In this document: positions 1 through 8,244 of the stretch, one piece after another
Numbering within the stretch: the first letter of the stretch is position 1
How the letters are laid out: each line of letters opens with the position of its first letter
Source: GCA-002779465 sp964596535
GTDB lineage: Bacteria > Desulfobacterota > Desulfobacteria > Desulfobacterales > UBA2156
DNA: 64,000 nucleotides
Reading direction: 5' to 3'
NCBI GenBank assembly: GCA_964596535.1
Contig: CAZQUR010000001.1
Location: forward strand, 34,926 to 98,925
Notes under the pieces: model-generated
The model's database searches: none
Told to the model about the DNA's origin: nothing
The model's input: the letters and a program-made list of their open reading frames with translations, nothing else
Translations under genes and position numbers: made by a program

Positions 1-1222
1 GAAATGCCCGGCAAAGATCCAGGGCTGCCTTTCGCACGTCTTTCAGGGTGTTTTCGCTTGAGGGATCTTTCAGGGCCCGGACCATGAGACGCGCGATGCA
101 GGTCATTTCGGAAAGCCCCATCCCCCGGGAGGTGAGCGCCGGCGTGCCGATGCGGAGCCCGCTGGTGACCGCCGGACCCAAGGGATCAAAGGGGACGGCG
201 TTTTTATTGGTGGTGATCCCCGCCCGCTCCAGGGTTTCCTGGGCGGTTTTTCCGGTGATGTTCAGATTTCTCAGGTCAAGCAGGAGCATGTGGTTGTCCG
301 TCCCTCCGGAGACCAAACCCACCCCTTCCCCCATCAGGCCTGCCGCCAGAGCCTTGGCGTTGTCGACGACCTGTTTCTGGTAAGTGTTGAATCCGGTTTC
401 CATGGCCTCCTTGAACGCCACCGCCTTGGCGGCGATGACGTGCATGAGGGGTCCGCCCTGGATTCCGGGGAAAATCTCCTTGTCGAGTTTTTTTTGATAC
501 TCCGGCCGGGCGAGAATCAACCCCCCTCTGGGTCCCCGGAGGGTCTTGTGGGTGGTGGAGGTGACGGCGTCGGCAACGGGGACGGGGGAGGGGTGTATCC
601 CGGCGGCCACCAGCCCTGCAATGTGTGCCATGTCCACCATCAACAGGGCGTCCACCGATCGGGCGATGGTGGAAAAGGCGTCAAAGTCGATGATGCGGGG
701 GTAGGCACTGGCGCCGGCGACGATCATTTTCGGCCGCACGCGCCGGGCGATTTTTTCCACGTCGTCGTAATCGATTCGGCCCGTGGAGGGATCCACGCCG
801 TAGTGGGAAAACCGGAAGAGACGGCCGGAAAAACTGGCCGGGCTCCCATGCGTCAGGTGTCCCCCGTGGGCCAGGCGCATACCTAAAACGGCATCCCCGG
901 GTTGAAGGAGCCCGAAATAGACGGCCATGTTGGCCTGGGAACCCGAATGGGGCTGCACGTTGGCATACTCCGCGTGAAACAGGGCTTTTGCGCGGTCGAT
1001 GGCCAGGCGTTCGACCACATCCATGTGCATACATCCGCCGTAATAGCGTCTTTCAGGGTACCCTTCGGCGTATTTGTTCGTCAGACAGCTCCCTTGCGTT
1101 TCCATGACCGCCCGACTCGCGATGTTTTCGGATGCAATGAGTTCAAGGGTATTCTGCTGGCGGGCCTGCTCGGCCCGTACGGCCGATGCGATTTCGAAAT
1201 CAATTTGTTGGATCCAGTCCAC
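1..1222 (-). CDS. glyA: Serine hydroxymethyltransferase (3' end cut by window edge)
   Basis: Interconverts serine and glycine with tetrahydrofolate; a cytosolic PLP enzyme. Translating the minus strand from 1222 gives about 407 residues in one open frame, against roughly 412-420 for the family, so only the last few codons lie outside the window. The PLP-lysine motif TTHKTLRGPRGG and the N-terminal LELIASENI motif are both present. The start is GTG (VDWIQQIDFE): an AAGGAG sequence lies about 12 nt upstream and no in-frame ATG fits. It follows rpiB by 54 nt on the same strand, probably sharing its transcript. It supplies glycine and one-carbon units, matching the glycine cleavage genes at the other end of the window. 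Confidence 0.95.
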   Translation of the reverse strand, partial: MDWIQQIDFEIASAVRAEQARQQNTLELIASENIASRAVMETQGSCLTNKYAEGYPERRYYGGCMHMDVVERLAIDRAKALFHAEYANVQPHSGSQANMAVYFGLLQPGDAVLGMRLAHGGHLTHGSPASFSGRLFRFSHYGVDPSTGRIDYDDVEKIARRVRPKMIVAGASAYPRIIDFDAFSTIARSVDALLMVDMAHIAGLVAAGIHPSPVPVADAVTSTTHKTLRGPRGGLILARPEYQKKLDKEIFPGIQGGPLMHVIAAKAVAFKEAMETGFNTYQKQVVDNAKALAAGLMGEGVGLVSGGTDNHMLLLDLRNLNITGKTAQETLERAGITTNKNAVPFDPLGPAVTSGLRIGTPALTSRGMGLSEMTCIARLMVRALKDPSSENTLKDVRKAALDLCRAF

Positions 1223-1276
1223 TGTCGGTCTTTACTCCTTACCGATCTTCTTGGGGCGATGGGCCGGCTGTCGGAG

Positions 1277-1759
1277 TCAACAGGACGCCTCCGGCGTTTC
1301 GGGTTCAATGGATCCGGCGGCTTCGATTTTCTGTACCCGGGTTTCGTGCCGACCCCCTTCAAAGGGGGTGTCGAGCCATACCCGGACGATTTCCATGGCC
1401 AGCCCTTCTCCGATCACCCGGGCACCCAGGGCCAGAATATTGGCGTTGTTATGCCGCCGGCTCATGGCCGCGGAATAGGTTTCCGAACACAGGGCCGCCC
1501 GGACACCGGGGAACCGGTTGGCTACCATGGACATGCCGATGCCGGTGCCGCAAATGAGGATGCCCCGGGCCACTTTTCCCGAAGCCACCATTTTCGCGAC
1601 TCTGGTGCCGAAATCGGGATAATCCACGGAAGCCGTCCCGCCGGTCCCCACATCCACCACGTCGAGCCCCGTTTGTCGCAAAAACTTTTTAATGGTTTCT
1701 TTGAGCCCAAAGGCGGCGTGGTCGCAGCCGATGGCGATCGAACCGGTCGCATTGTTCAT
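1277..1759 (-). CDS. rpiB: Ribose-5-phosphate isomerase B
   Basis: Isomerises ribose 5-phosphate and ribulose 5-phosphate in the pentose phosphate pathway (RpiB/LacAB family). The 160-residue protein carries GCDHAAFGLK at 10-20 and ICGTGIGMS around Cys70, the catalytic cysteine loop. Length is slightly above the usual 145-150 because of a short C-terminal tail rich in Glu and Pro. It lies 100 nt downstream of fabF and just upstream of glyA. A possible terminator and a sigma70-like promoter sit in the fabF-rpiB gap, so rpiB-glyA may be a separate transcription unit. The rpiB-glyA pairing is common in bacteria. Confidence 0.93.
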   Translation of the reverse strand: MNNATGSIAIGCDHAAFGLKETIKKFLRQTGLDVVDVGTGGTASVDYPDFGTRVAKMVASGKVARGILICGTGIGMSMVANRFPGVRAALCSETYSAAMSRRHNNANILALGARVIGEGLAMEIVRVWLDTPFEGGRHETRVQKIEAAGSIEPETPEASC

Positions 1760-1804
1760 ATCCAGATCCTTTCTACTGATCCTACGGGAAAACCCGGAAT
1801 TTCC

Positions 1805-1833
1805 TTTATATCCCGCCCCTTGAGTCGGGGCAA
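1805..1833 (-). promoter_or_regulatory. Candidate sigma70 promoter for rpiB-glyA
   Basis: On the minus strand TTGCCC (1833-1828) and TATAAA (1810-1805) are separated by exactly 17 nt, about 45 nt upstream of the rpiB ATG. The match is 4/6 and 5/6. Prediction from sequence only. Confidence 0.4.
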
Positions 1834-1835
1834 GG

Positions 1836-1853
1836 AAAAAAGGGGGACCCCCT
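1836..1853 (-). terminator. Possible weak intrinsic terminator after fabF
   Basis: Minus strand reads AGGGGGTCCCCCT followed by six T residues, immediately after the fabF stop. The stem can be only about 4 bp with a GGTC loop, so termination would be inefficient. It would separate the fab operon from rpiB-glyA. Confidence 0.3.
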
Positions 1854-1859
1854 AATGCC

Positions 1860-3104
1860 CTATGGACGGAATTTTTTGAGAACCAGGCAGGCGTTGGTCC
1901 CGCCGAAGCCGAAGGAGTTGGTCATGGCGTACTCGACGGCTTTTTTACGGGCCGTGTTGGGGACGTAGTCGAGGTCGCATTCCTCTCCGGGGTTTTCAAA
2001 GTTGATGGTGGGGGGAAGGATGTCCTGGTGCAGGGTCAGGGCCGTAAAGACGGTTTCGACACCCCCTGCGCCGCCCAAAAGGTGCCCGGTCATGGATTTG
2101 GTGGAGCTCACGGCAAGGGTTCGGACATGATCCTTGAATACGGTCTTGATGGCCCGGGTTTCGTACAAGTCGTTGAGGGGTGTGGAGGTCCCGTGGGCAT
2201 TGATATATTCCACCGCTCCGGGAGCGATACCGGCATCTTCAATGGCGGCGGCCATGCAGCGGGCCATCCCTTCCCCGTCCGGGGAAGGCGCACTGATGTG
2301 AAAGGCGTCCCCGCTCATTCCGTATCCCACCACTTCGGCGTAGATGTGCGCCCCGCGCTTTTGCGCGCTTTCCAGGCTTTCGAAGATCAAAATGCCGGCA
2401 CCTTCTCCGATGACGAATCCATCCCGGTCCCTGTCAAAGGGCCTGGAGGCTTTTTCGGGCGCGTCGTTCCGGGTGGAAAGGGCTTTCATGGCGTTGAAAC
2501 CGGCCACGGAGGTGGGGGTGACGACCGACTCCACGCCCCCGGTGATCATGGCCTCGGCCCTCCCGCTTTGAATGATCTTGAAGGCCTCTCCGGCGGCGTG
2601 GGTCCCGGCGGCGCAGGCGGTGGCCATGGAGGCATTGGGTCCTTTGGCCCCGAACAGGATGGAAATCATGCCGGCGGCCATGTTCCCGATCATCATGGGA
2701 ATGAAAAAGGGGCTCACCCGTTTCGGGCCTTTGTGCTCGATGGTGCGGGTCGTTTCTTCCAGAAACGAAAGTCCTCCCAGGCCGCAACCCGTGAACACCC
2801 CGATCCGGAGGGCGTTTTCGCCGTTGACGGTTAAGCCCGAATCTTCCATGGCCATCCGGCTGGCGGCCACGGCATAGGCGATGAAAGGGGTGGCTCGGTT
2901 GGCGTCCTTTGCAGGCATGAAATCGGCGGGGTTGAAATCTTTGACTTCCCCTGCGATCTTTGTGGCATAAGAGGCGGCGTCGAACCGTGTGATGGGCCCG
3001 ATACCGGACTTTCCGGCACAAAGTGTGTTCCAACTCTCCGACACCCCCACACCCAGGGGCGTCACCAGCCCCATGCCGGTGATCACGACCCGTTTTATGC
3101 TCAA
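1860..3104 (-). CDS. fabF: 3-oxoacyl-[acyl-carrier-protein] synthase II
   Basis: Condensing enzyme that elongates acyl-ACP with malonyl-ACP in type II fatty acid synthesis. The Cys-His-His triad is visible: ATACAAGTHAAGEA (Cys), NAHGTSTPLND (His) and STKSMTGHLLGGAGG (His). The open frame extends upstream to 3185, but a strong AAGGAGG lies just before a TTG at 3104 that gives SIKRVVITGMG, the normal FabF N-terminus. That start gives 414 residues, the family length. It is the last gene of the rpmF-acd-fabG-acpP-fabF group, 80 nt after acpP. The TTG start may limit its expression relative to acpP. Confidence 0.96.
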   Translation of the reverse strand: MSIKRVVITGMGLVTPLGVGVSESWNTLCAGKSGIGPITRFDAASYATKIAGEVKDFNPADFMPAKDANRATPFIAYAVAASRMAMEDSGLTVNGENALRIGVFTGCGLGGLSFLEETTRTIEHKGPKRVSPFFIPMMIGNMAAGMISILFGAKGPNASMATACAAGTHAAGEAFKIIQSGRAEAMITGGVESVVTPTSVAGFNAMKALSTRNDAPEKASRPFDRDRDGFVIGEGAGILIFESLESAQKRGAHIYAEVVGYGMSGDAFHISAPSPDGEGMARCMAAAIEDAGIAPGAVEYINAHGTSTPLNDLYETRAIKTVFKDHVRTLAVSSTKSMTGHLLGGAGGVETVFTALTLHQDILPPTINFENPGEECDLDYVPNTARKKAVEYAMTNSFGFGGTNACLVLKKFRP

Positions 3105-3184
3105 GATTTCCTCCTTTTGACAGTTATGATCGGGCATGCACGCCCGGCAAAAAAATTCGCGGCATTCCGATGGATGCCGGTGCA

Positions 3185-3415
3185 TCAGGAATGCTTGGCG
3201 ATATACTCCAGGACGTCTTTTACGGTGACGAGCTTTTCCGCTTCTTCGTCAGAAATTTCGATGTCGAATTCTTCTTCCATGGACATGATGAGTTCCACCA
3301 GATCCAGGGAATCGGCGCCCAGATCATCCACGAAGGACGCCTCCGGCACGATGTCGTTGATATCCACGCTCAGTTTTTCCGCAATGATCTTCTTGACTTT
3401 GTCCTCAAGTGACAT
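3185..3415 (-). CDS. acpP: Acyl carrier protein
   Basis: Carries growing acyl chains on a phosphopantetheine arm. The protein is 76 residues, strongly acidic, with the attachment motif DLGADSLDLVEL and modified Ser36. It lies between fabG (53 nt upstream) and fabF (80 nt downstream), the usual order of these genes. A GGAGGAAGCGACC ribosome site precedes the ATG. Confidence 0.97.
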   Translation of the reverse strand: MSLEDKVKKIIAEKLSVDINDIVPEASFVDDLGADSLDLVELIMSMEEEFDIEISDEEAEKLVTVKDVLEYIAKHS

Positions 3416-3468
3416 GGTCGCTTCCTCCTTGATGGCCGTAAAGAAAAAAATAATGATTTTTTATGCGC

Positions 3469-4233
3469 TTACATATACATGCCGCCGCTGACATGGATGA
3501 CCTGGCCGGTGATATAGGTCGCCTGTTCGGATGCCAGAAACGCCACGACGTGCGCCACGTCTTCCGGTTGCCCGGCACGACCCAGGGGAATTTGGGCCAT
3601 CATCTCCGTTCTCACTTTTTCGGAAAGCACGGCGGTCATGTCCGTCTCGATGAATCCCGGGGCCACCGCGTTTACGGTGACACCCCGCTGGGCGAACTCT
3701 CGGGCCGCGGTCTTGGTCAGCCCGATGATCCCGGCCTTGGAAGCCACATAATTGGCCTGGCCCGGGTTCCCGATGACCCCAACGATGGAAGCGATGTTGA
3801 TGATGCGCCCGGATCGTTGGTTTACCATGGCGCGGCCCCCAAACCGGGTGCAGTGAAACGCTCCCTTCAAATTGACGTTCATCACGGCGTCCCAGTCCGT
3901 TTCGGTCATCCGCATGAGCAGTTTGTCCCGGGTGATCCCGGCGTTGTTGACAAGAACGTCGATGCGGCCGGCCTCCTGTATGACCGTGTCAAAGAACGCC
4001 TTTACCGAGTCCTCCGACGCCACATTGACGCTTTGGCTTTTCGCCCATCCGCCGGCCCCGTTGACGAGGGTTTCGGTTTTTTCCGCATGGGCCTGTTCTC
4101 CCTGCGGATCGCCGGGGTTGAAGTAATTAAAATAGATTCGGGTGTCCGGAGCGGCAAATTCAAGACAGATGGCCCGGCCGATGCCCCGGGATCCGCCGGT
4201 AACCACTACCACGCGCGTTTCATCCGCTTTCAT
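3469..4233 (-). CDS. fabG: 3-oxoacyl-[acyl-carrier-protein] reductase
   Basis: NADPH-dependent SDR that reduces 3-ketoacyl-ACP. The cofactor motif GGSRGIGRAI is near the N-terminus, followed by NNAGITRD and the Ser-Tyr-Lys active site in INIASIVG and YVASKAG. At 254 residues it is a little longer than E. coli FabG (244). The extra length lies after the second strand, around FNPGDPQGEQAHAEK, a hydrophilic insertion. Its ATG overlaps the stop of the upstream acyl-CoA dehydrogenase by 4 nt, suggesting translational coupling. Confidence 0.93.
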   Translation of the reverse strand: MKADETRVVVVTGGSRGIGRAICLEFAAPDTRIYFNYFNPGDPQGEQAHAEKTETLVNGAGGWAKSQSVNVASEDSVKAFFDTVIQEAGRIDVLVNNAGITRDKLLMRMTETDWDAVMNVNLKGAFHCTRFGGRAMVNQRSGRIINIASIVGVIGNPGQANYVASKAGIIGLTKTAAREFAQRGVTVNAVAPGFIETDMTAVLSEKVRTEMMAQIPLGRAGQPEDVAHVVAFLASEQATYITGQVIHVSGGMYM

Positions 4234-5906
4234 GATCCCCTCTCGAAGATAAAATTCGCCGCCCGATCCATGTCGGCCAGGAGCTGTTCATAGCCGGCTT
4301 TAAGGGAGGCAAAGGCGATGCGTTCCAGGAAGGAAAAAGCGTCTTTCGATTCGAAAAGACCGCACCCCATCACGATCTTCGCGGCGTTTTCCGCTACGGT
4401 CTGTGCCGTTTCCCGGGCGAAGATCCGGCAAAAAACATTGATTTTTTCGGATTCAGGGAGGCGGTTTTCCGTCAGGCGCCGGGCCTTTTTCACGAAACCG
4501 GCCGCGATTTCCACCGCCGTCATCATGTCGGCAAGGGCGAACATGACGAACTGCTGCCGTGTCAGCTTGTGGTCGTGGGCCAGGGTGAGGGTCTCATTGA
4601 GCGCCCGGACGGCCGTCCCCACCAGGCTTGCCCCCAAATCCGCAAAGTGTGTTTCGATTTTATCCATCTGGGCGGCCGTATCCGCGTAAAAGGCACCTTT
4701 GGTTTTTCGGGACTTTTTCCATCGAAAGGTGCTGATGATGTTTTGCTGGATCTCGCTGGTGCCTTCATAAATGCAGGTGATTTTCACGTCCCGTTTGATC
4801 TTTTCCACCATGAATTCCCGGATATATCCGTATCCTCCCAGGGCCTGCATGGCGTCGTCGGCGGCCCTGTTGGCGGCTTCGGTGGCGAAATATTTGGCGA
4901 TGGCGCCTTCCACTTGAAGGTCTTCCCCGGTTTCATCGAGCCGTTTGGCCGTTTCCTCGAGATAGGCGGCCGCGGCTTCCATGTGCACGGCATGGGGGAC
5001 GACGAGCTTGTGGGTATACCCCTGCTTTTCGGAAAGGGGAGACCCGAACTGGACCCGCTCCTTGGCATAAGGGATAACGAAGTCGAGGGCGGCTTCTCCG
5101 GCGCCCAGGGCCATGGCCGCCACCATCAGGCGTGTGTATCCGAAGACCGCATTGGCTTGCTTGAGGCCGACCCCCGGAATATCGCCGATGAGGTTTTCCG
5201 CCGGAACAAAGACATCGGTGAAGGTCAACGGCGAGGTGTTGGAGGCGCGGATGCCGTGTTTTTCTTCCCCTTTTCCCTGTATAAAACCTTGGGTCCCTTT
5301 TTCCACGATGAAAAAGGAGGGACCTTCCGGCGCCCGGGCCAGGACCGTGATGAAATCGGCATACCCGCCGGTGGAGATAAACTGCTTGTTCCCATTGATA
5401 CGGTAACCGATGATTTTCCCGGATGGGTCCGCCACCGGATCGGCCTTGGTTTTCAGCGCGGCCAGGTTGCTTCCGGCCTCCGGTTCCGTGACGGCATAGG
5501 CGACCAGGGCGTTTCCCTCCGCGATGGCGCCCAGCCATTTCTTCTTTTGGGCCTCGGTGCCGCCGACTCTTAACGGGTCCGAGCCCAGTTGAATGGCAAA
5601 AAAGGCCGTGGCCACCCCGAGACAGATCTTGGCCATTTCCCGGGTGATCTCGCAGCAGTCCATGGCGCCGCCCCCCATGCCGCCGTAAGCTTCCGGAAGG
5701 AACAACAGCTGTAAGCCGATTTCGGGGCCCAGCATTTGACGGATGATCCCTTCCGGAAAGGACTCGTTTTTATCCAGTTCGAGGATCGTTTCCGGGGTCA
5801 AAAGCCGGGTTTTCAGCTGTCGCACCGTCTCGACGACCATCTGCCGGGTTTCCGGATCCAGACCCTCGGGGGCGGCTTTTTGGGGGGCGGAAGATAACGT
5901 TTCCAT
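4230..5906 (-). CDS. Acyl-CoA dehydrogenase with extended C-terminus
   Basis: FAD-dependent alpha,beta-dehydrogenation of an acyl-CoA, normally a beta-oxidation step passing electrons to ETF. The 558-residue protein has the ordinary N-terminal, middle and C-terminal ACAD domains (AYAVTEPEAGSN, QALGGYGYIREF) and the catalytic glutamate in CIYEGTSEIQQN. About 150 further residues of helical sequence follow, like the VLCAD/ACAD9-type and other long bacterial ACADs. Its place is odd: it sits between rpmF and fabG, where plsX, fabH and fabD are often found. Coupling to fabG by a 4-nt overlap argues for coordinated expression with synthesis genes. The substrate cannot be told from sequence. Confidence 0.88.
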   Translation of the reverse strand: METLSSAPQKAAPEGLDPETRQMVVETVRQLKTRLLTPETILELDKNESFPEGIIRQMLGPEIGLQLLFLPEAYGGMGGGAMDCCEITREMAKICLGVATAFFAIQLGSDPLRVGGTEAQKKKWLGAIAEGNALVAYAVTEPEAGSNLAALKTKADPVADPSGKIIGYRINGNKQFISTGGYADFITVLARAPEGPSFFIVEKGTQGFIQGKGEEKHGIRASNTSPLTFTDVFVPAENLIGDIPGVGLKQANAVFGYTRLMVAAMALGAGEAALDFVIPYAKERVQFGSPLSEKQGYTHKLVVPHAVHMEAAAAYLEETAKRLDETGEDLQVEGAIAKYFATEAANRAADDAMQALGGYGYIREFMVEKIKRDVKITCIYEGTSEIQQNIISTFRWKKSRKTKGAFYADTAAQMDKIETHFADLGASLVGTAVRALNETLTLAHDHKLTRQQFVMFALADMMTAVEIAAGFVKKARRLTENRLPESEKINVFCRIFARETAQTVAENAAKIVMGCGLFESKDAFSFLERIAFASLKAGYEQLLADMDRAANFIFERGS

Positions 5907-5928
5907 CGTTTAAAAATTTTCCTTGGGG

Positions 5929-6108
5929 TTATTCTTCGGTTTTGACCACTGTGCGGCCTTTATACGCGCCGCAGTGGGGACACGCCCGGTGCGGCGGCCT
6001 GGCCTCCCCGCATTGGGGGCATGGTGAAAGGTTGGGAAGGGGGGTCTTGTAGTGCGCCCGCCGCATGTCACGTTTCGATTTGGATTTCTTGCGTTTTGGA
6101 AGTGGCAT
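5929..6108 (-). CDS. rpmF: 50S ribosomal protein L32, zinc-ribbon form
   Basis: A 59-residue basic protein of the large ribosomal subunit, starting MPLPKRKKSKSKRD. Four cysteines (30, 33, 43, 46) in two CxxC pairs form the zinc-binding C+ version of L32, implying growth with adequate zinc or a separate C- paralogue elsewhere. The ATG follows a GGAGATTACTT ribosome site. It heads the fatty-acid cluster: linkage of rpmF to fab genes is widespread and ties ribosome production to lipid synthesis. Confidence 0.96.
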   Translation of the reverse strand: MPLPKRKKSKSKRDMRRAHYKTPLPNLSPCPQCGEARPPHRACPHCGAYKGRTVVKTEE

Positions 6109-6573
6109 AAGTAATCTCCTAACTTTTTAATATTATTAAATTAATTAATATATAAGCGACTATTAAAAGGTTTGGACTCTAGTAATTGAAAAGCGAACCG
6201 TTGTCAAGGACTTTTCCGCCGGTTTTTTAAAATGATTTCCTTGTACCCTGTGGCCGCATGTGATAAGAAGCAGGCCGCCGGCGGAAATAAACCGCAATTT
6301 AATTTAACATATTGATAAAATTGAATATACGATCACATCGAATGTAAGGCGGATTCACGTGTCGGTAACTTTTTTAAATCATGGGATTCCCGGTTTCGGA
6401 AACGAGCGCCGCTGCGGCAGGGAAAAGTCCGTGGAATCCGCTTTATGACTAGTTTTCTTTAAAATGCGGCCGGAAGCGCATCCCGGGGATGGAGCTATAA
6501 TAATATTTTTAAATATCAAAATGTTGCAAAGGCCATGAATCGTTCGAATGTATTTCATAGGAAATTATAAGCA
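6109..6573. other. Divergent AT-rich intergenic region between rpmF and gltX
   Basis: About 465 nt with no credible reading frame. It contains a candidate promoter for rpmF (6179-6207) and runs of A/T at 6120-6160 and 6295-6335. A TATAAT hexamer at 6496-6501 points towards gltX but has no good -35 partner at normal spacing. No conserved riboswitch or T-box structure was recognised. Confidence 0.6.
6179..6207 (-). promoter_or_regulatory. Candidate sigma70 promoter for the rpmF-fab operon
   Basis: A perfect TTGACA (6207-6202, minus strand) is followed after 17 nt by TACTAG (6184-6179), about 70 nt upstream of the rpmF ATG. The -10 match is weak (3/6), but the position and the AT-rich sequence downstream support it. 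Confidence 0.45.
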
Positions 6574-7998
6574 ATGATTATCACGCGATTTCCACCCAGT
6601 CCCACCGGTCACCTCCACATGGGGGGCGCCCGCACGGCCCTGTTCAACTGGTTGTATGCCCGGCATATGAACGGAAAATTCATTTTACGGATCGAAGATA
6701 CGGATACGGCGCGGTCCACCCCGGAATTTGTGGAATCCATCCTGGAGTCCCTCCGGTGGCTGGGCATTGACTGGGACGAGGGGCCTTATTTTCAGTCCCG
6801 GCGGTTTTCCATCTACCGGGAATACATACAAAAGCTCCTGGATTCCGGTCAGGCCTATTATTGTGATTGTCGGCCCGAGCGGCTCGAAGCGATCCGAAAA
6901 AGCGCCATGGCGTCCGGTGGAAAGCCCAAATATGACGGAAAATGCCGTGACCGGGGGCTGAAGGCGTCCCAAGATACCGTGGTCCGATTCAAGACGCCCC
7001 TCGTCGGTGCCACGGTTTTAAACGATGCCGTCAAAGGCAGCATCGTCTTTGACAACACCGAGTTGGATGATTTTATCATCGTCCGGAAAGACGAAACCCC
7101 CACCTATAATTTCGTGGTGGTGGTGGACGACGTCACCATGGGGATCAACGTGATCCTCCGGGGGGACGATCATGTCATGAACACCCCCAAACAGATCCTG
7201 ATCTACAAGGCCCTGGGTGCAAAACTCCCCGTATTCGCCCACGTGCCCATGGTGCTGGGTCATGATCGTTCCCGGCTGAGCAAGCGGCACGGTGCCCTGT
7301 CGGTTTCGGCTTACCGGGACATGGGCTACCTTCCCGACGCCCTCATCAATTACCTGGTCCGCCTGGGGTGGTCCTACGGGGATCAGGAAATCTTCACCCG
7401 GGAGGAACTCATCGAAAAGTTCTCCATCGACAGTCTCGGGAAGTCCCCGGGCGTTTTTAACCCGGAAAAGCTCTTGGCGGTCAATGCGGAGCACATCAAG
7501 CGCACCCCTGACCGGGCTCTCGCCAGAGCGCTCCGGCCGTTTTTTGAACAACAAGGCCTTTCGGTGAATGACGGCCCGAACCTTGAAGCCGTCGTTTCCA
7601 CCCTGAAGGAACGGAGCAAGACACTGATGGAGATGGCCGACAACGGGCGGTTTTATTTTACGGAAACCGTGGATTACGAAGAAGCGGCAGCAGAAAAATT
7701 TCTCACCGCCGAATCGGCGCCGGTCCTCCGCCGGGTGGAACAGCAACTTGAGGCGTCGCGGGATTTCGGGGAAAAGACGCTGGAAGAGGCTTTCCGCGCC
7801 GTCATGGAAGAAACCGGGCGGAAACTAGGAAAGATCGCCCAACCCGTCCGGGTGGCCCTCACGGGAAAGACGGCGAGTCCCGGCATTTTCGAAATCCTGC
7901 ATGTGCTGGGCAAGGCCCGCGCCGTCGATCGATTGAAACGTGCCGTTGCATTCATCGAAGAGCGATCCTCCGGATTTGCCGAGACAGAATCGACTTGA
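6574..7998 (+). CDS. gltX: Glutamyl-tRNA synthetase
   Basis: Charges tRNA-Glu with glutamate (class I synthetase), 474 residues. The HIGH-type motif is PSPTGHLHMGG near residue 8 and the KMSKS-type motif is RLSKRHGA. A helical anticodon-binding domain follows. The region CDCRPERLEAIRK corresponds to the insert that binds zinc in some family members. It stands immediately upstream of tRNA-Gln and glnS on the same strand. A cognate glnS nearby suggests this enzyme can be discriminating, but that needs testing. Its last codons overlap the -35 of the tRNA promoter. Confidence 0.96.
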   Translation: MIITRFPPSPTGHLHMGGARTALFNWLYARHMNGKFILRIEDTDTARSTPEFVESILESLRWLGIDWDEGPYFQSRRFSIYREYIQKLLDSGQAYYCDCRPERLEAIRKSAMASGGKPKYDGKCRDRGLKASQDTVVRFKTPLVGATVLNDAVKGSIVFDNTELDDFIIVRKDETPTYNFVVVVDDVTMGINVILRGDDHVMNTPKQILIYKALGAKLPVFAHVPMVLGHDRSRLSKRHGALSVSAYRDMGYLPDALINYLVRLGWSYGDQEIFTREELIEKFSIDSLGKSPGVFNPEKLLAVNAEHIKRTPDRALARALRPFFEQQGLSVNDGPNLEAVVSTLKERSKTLMEMADNGRFYFTETVDYEEAAAEKFLTAESAPVLRRVEQQLEASRDFGEKTLEEAFRAVMEETGRKLGKIAQPVRVALTGKTASPGIFEILHVLGKARAVDRLKRAVAFIEERSSGFAETEST

Positions 7999-8024
7999 CG
8001 GCTGCCGGCAAGGTGTATTAAAAT
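7995..8024 (+). promoter_or_regulatory. Strong sigma70-type promoter of the tRNA-Gln gene
   Basis: TTGACG (7995-8000) and TAAAAT (8019-8024) with an 18-nt spacer, each matching consensus at 5/6. The -35 overlaps the stop codon of gltX. The predicted start lies about 7 nt before the tRNA 5' end. Confidence 0.65.
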
Positions 8025-8038
8025 AAACACATACGTAC

Positions 8039-8112
8039 TGGGGGATCGTCTAACGGCAGGACGACGGGTTCTGGCCCCGTTAATCCAGGTTCGAATCCTG
8101 GTCCCTCAGCCA
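8039..8112 (+). tRNA. tRNA-Gln, anticodon CUG
   Basis: A 74-nt cloverleaf with encoded CCA. The acceptor stem TGGGGGA/TCCCTCA contains one G-T pair. The anticodon arm ACGGG-TTCTGGC-CCCGT places CTG at 34-36, reading CAG glutamine codons. The T arm is CCAGG-TTCGAAT-CCTGG. It sits between gltX and glnS. Confidence 0.96.
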
Positions 8113-8244
8113 ATTTTTCCTGCCGGATTGTTTCCGCTTTTTTTGTTGCGATTGACTTCCCTCCCGTTTTCCCATAGAGATGGCCCATGATTTTGTTCGG
8201 CACAAACTCCTACGGAAAGTGAATTCAAGGAGGGAGGAACCGGC

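Noticed and set aside
8018..8203. Minus-strand frame across tRNA-Gln encoding LRDQDSNLD-like peptides
   Set aside because: This is the complement of a tRNA gene, a well-known source of false protein calls.
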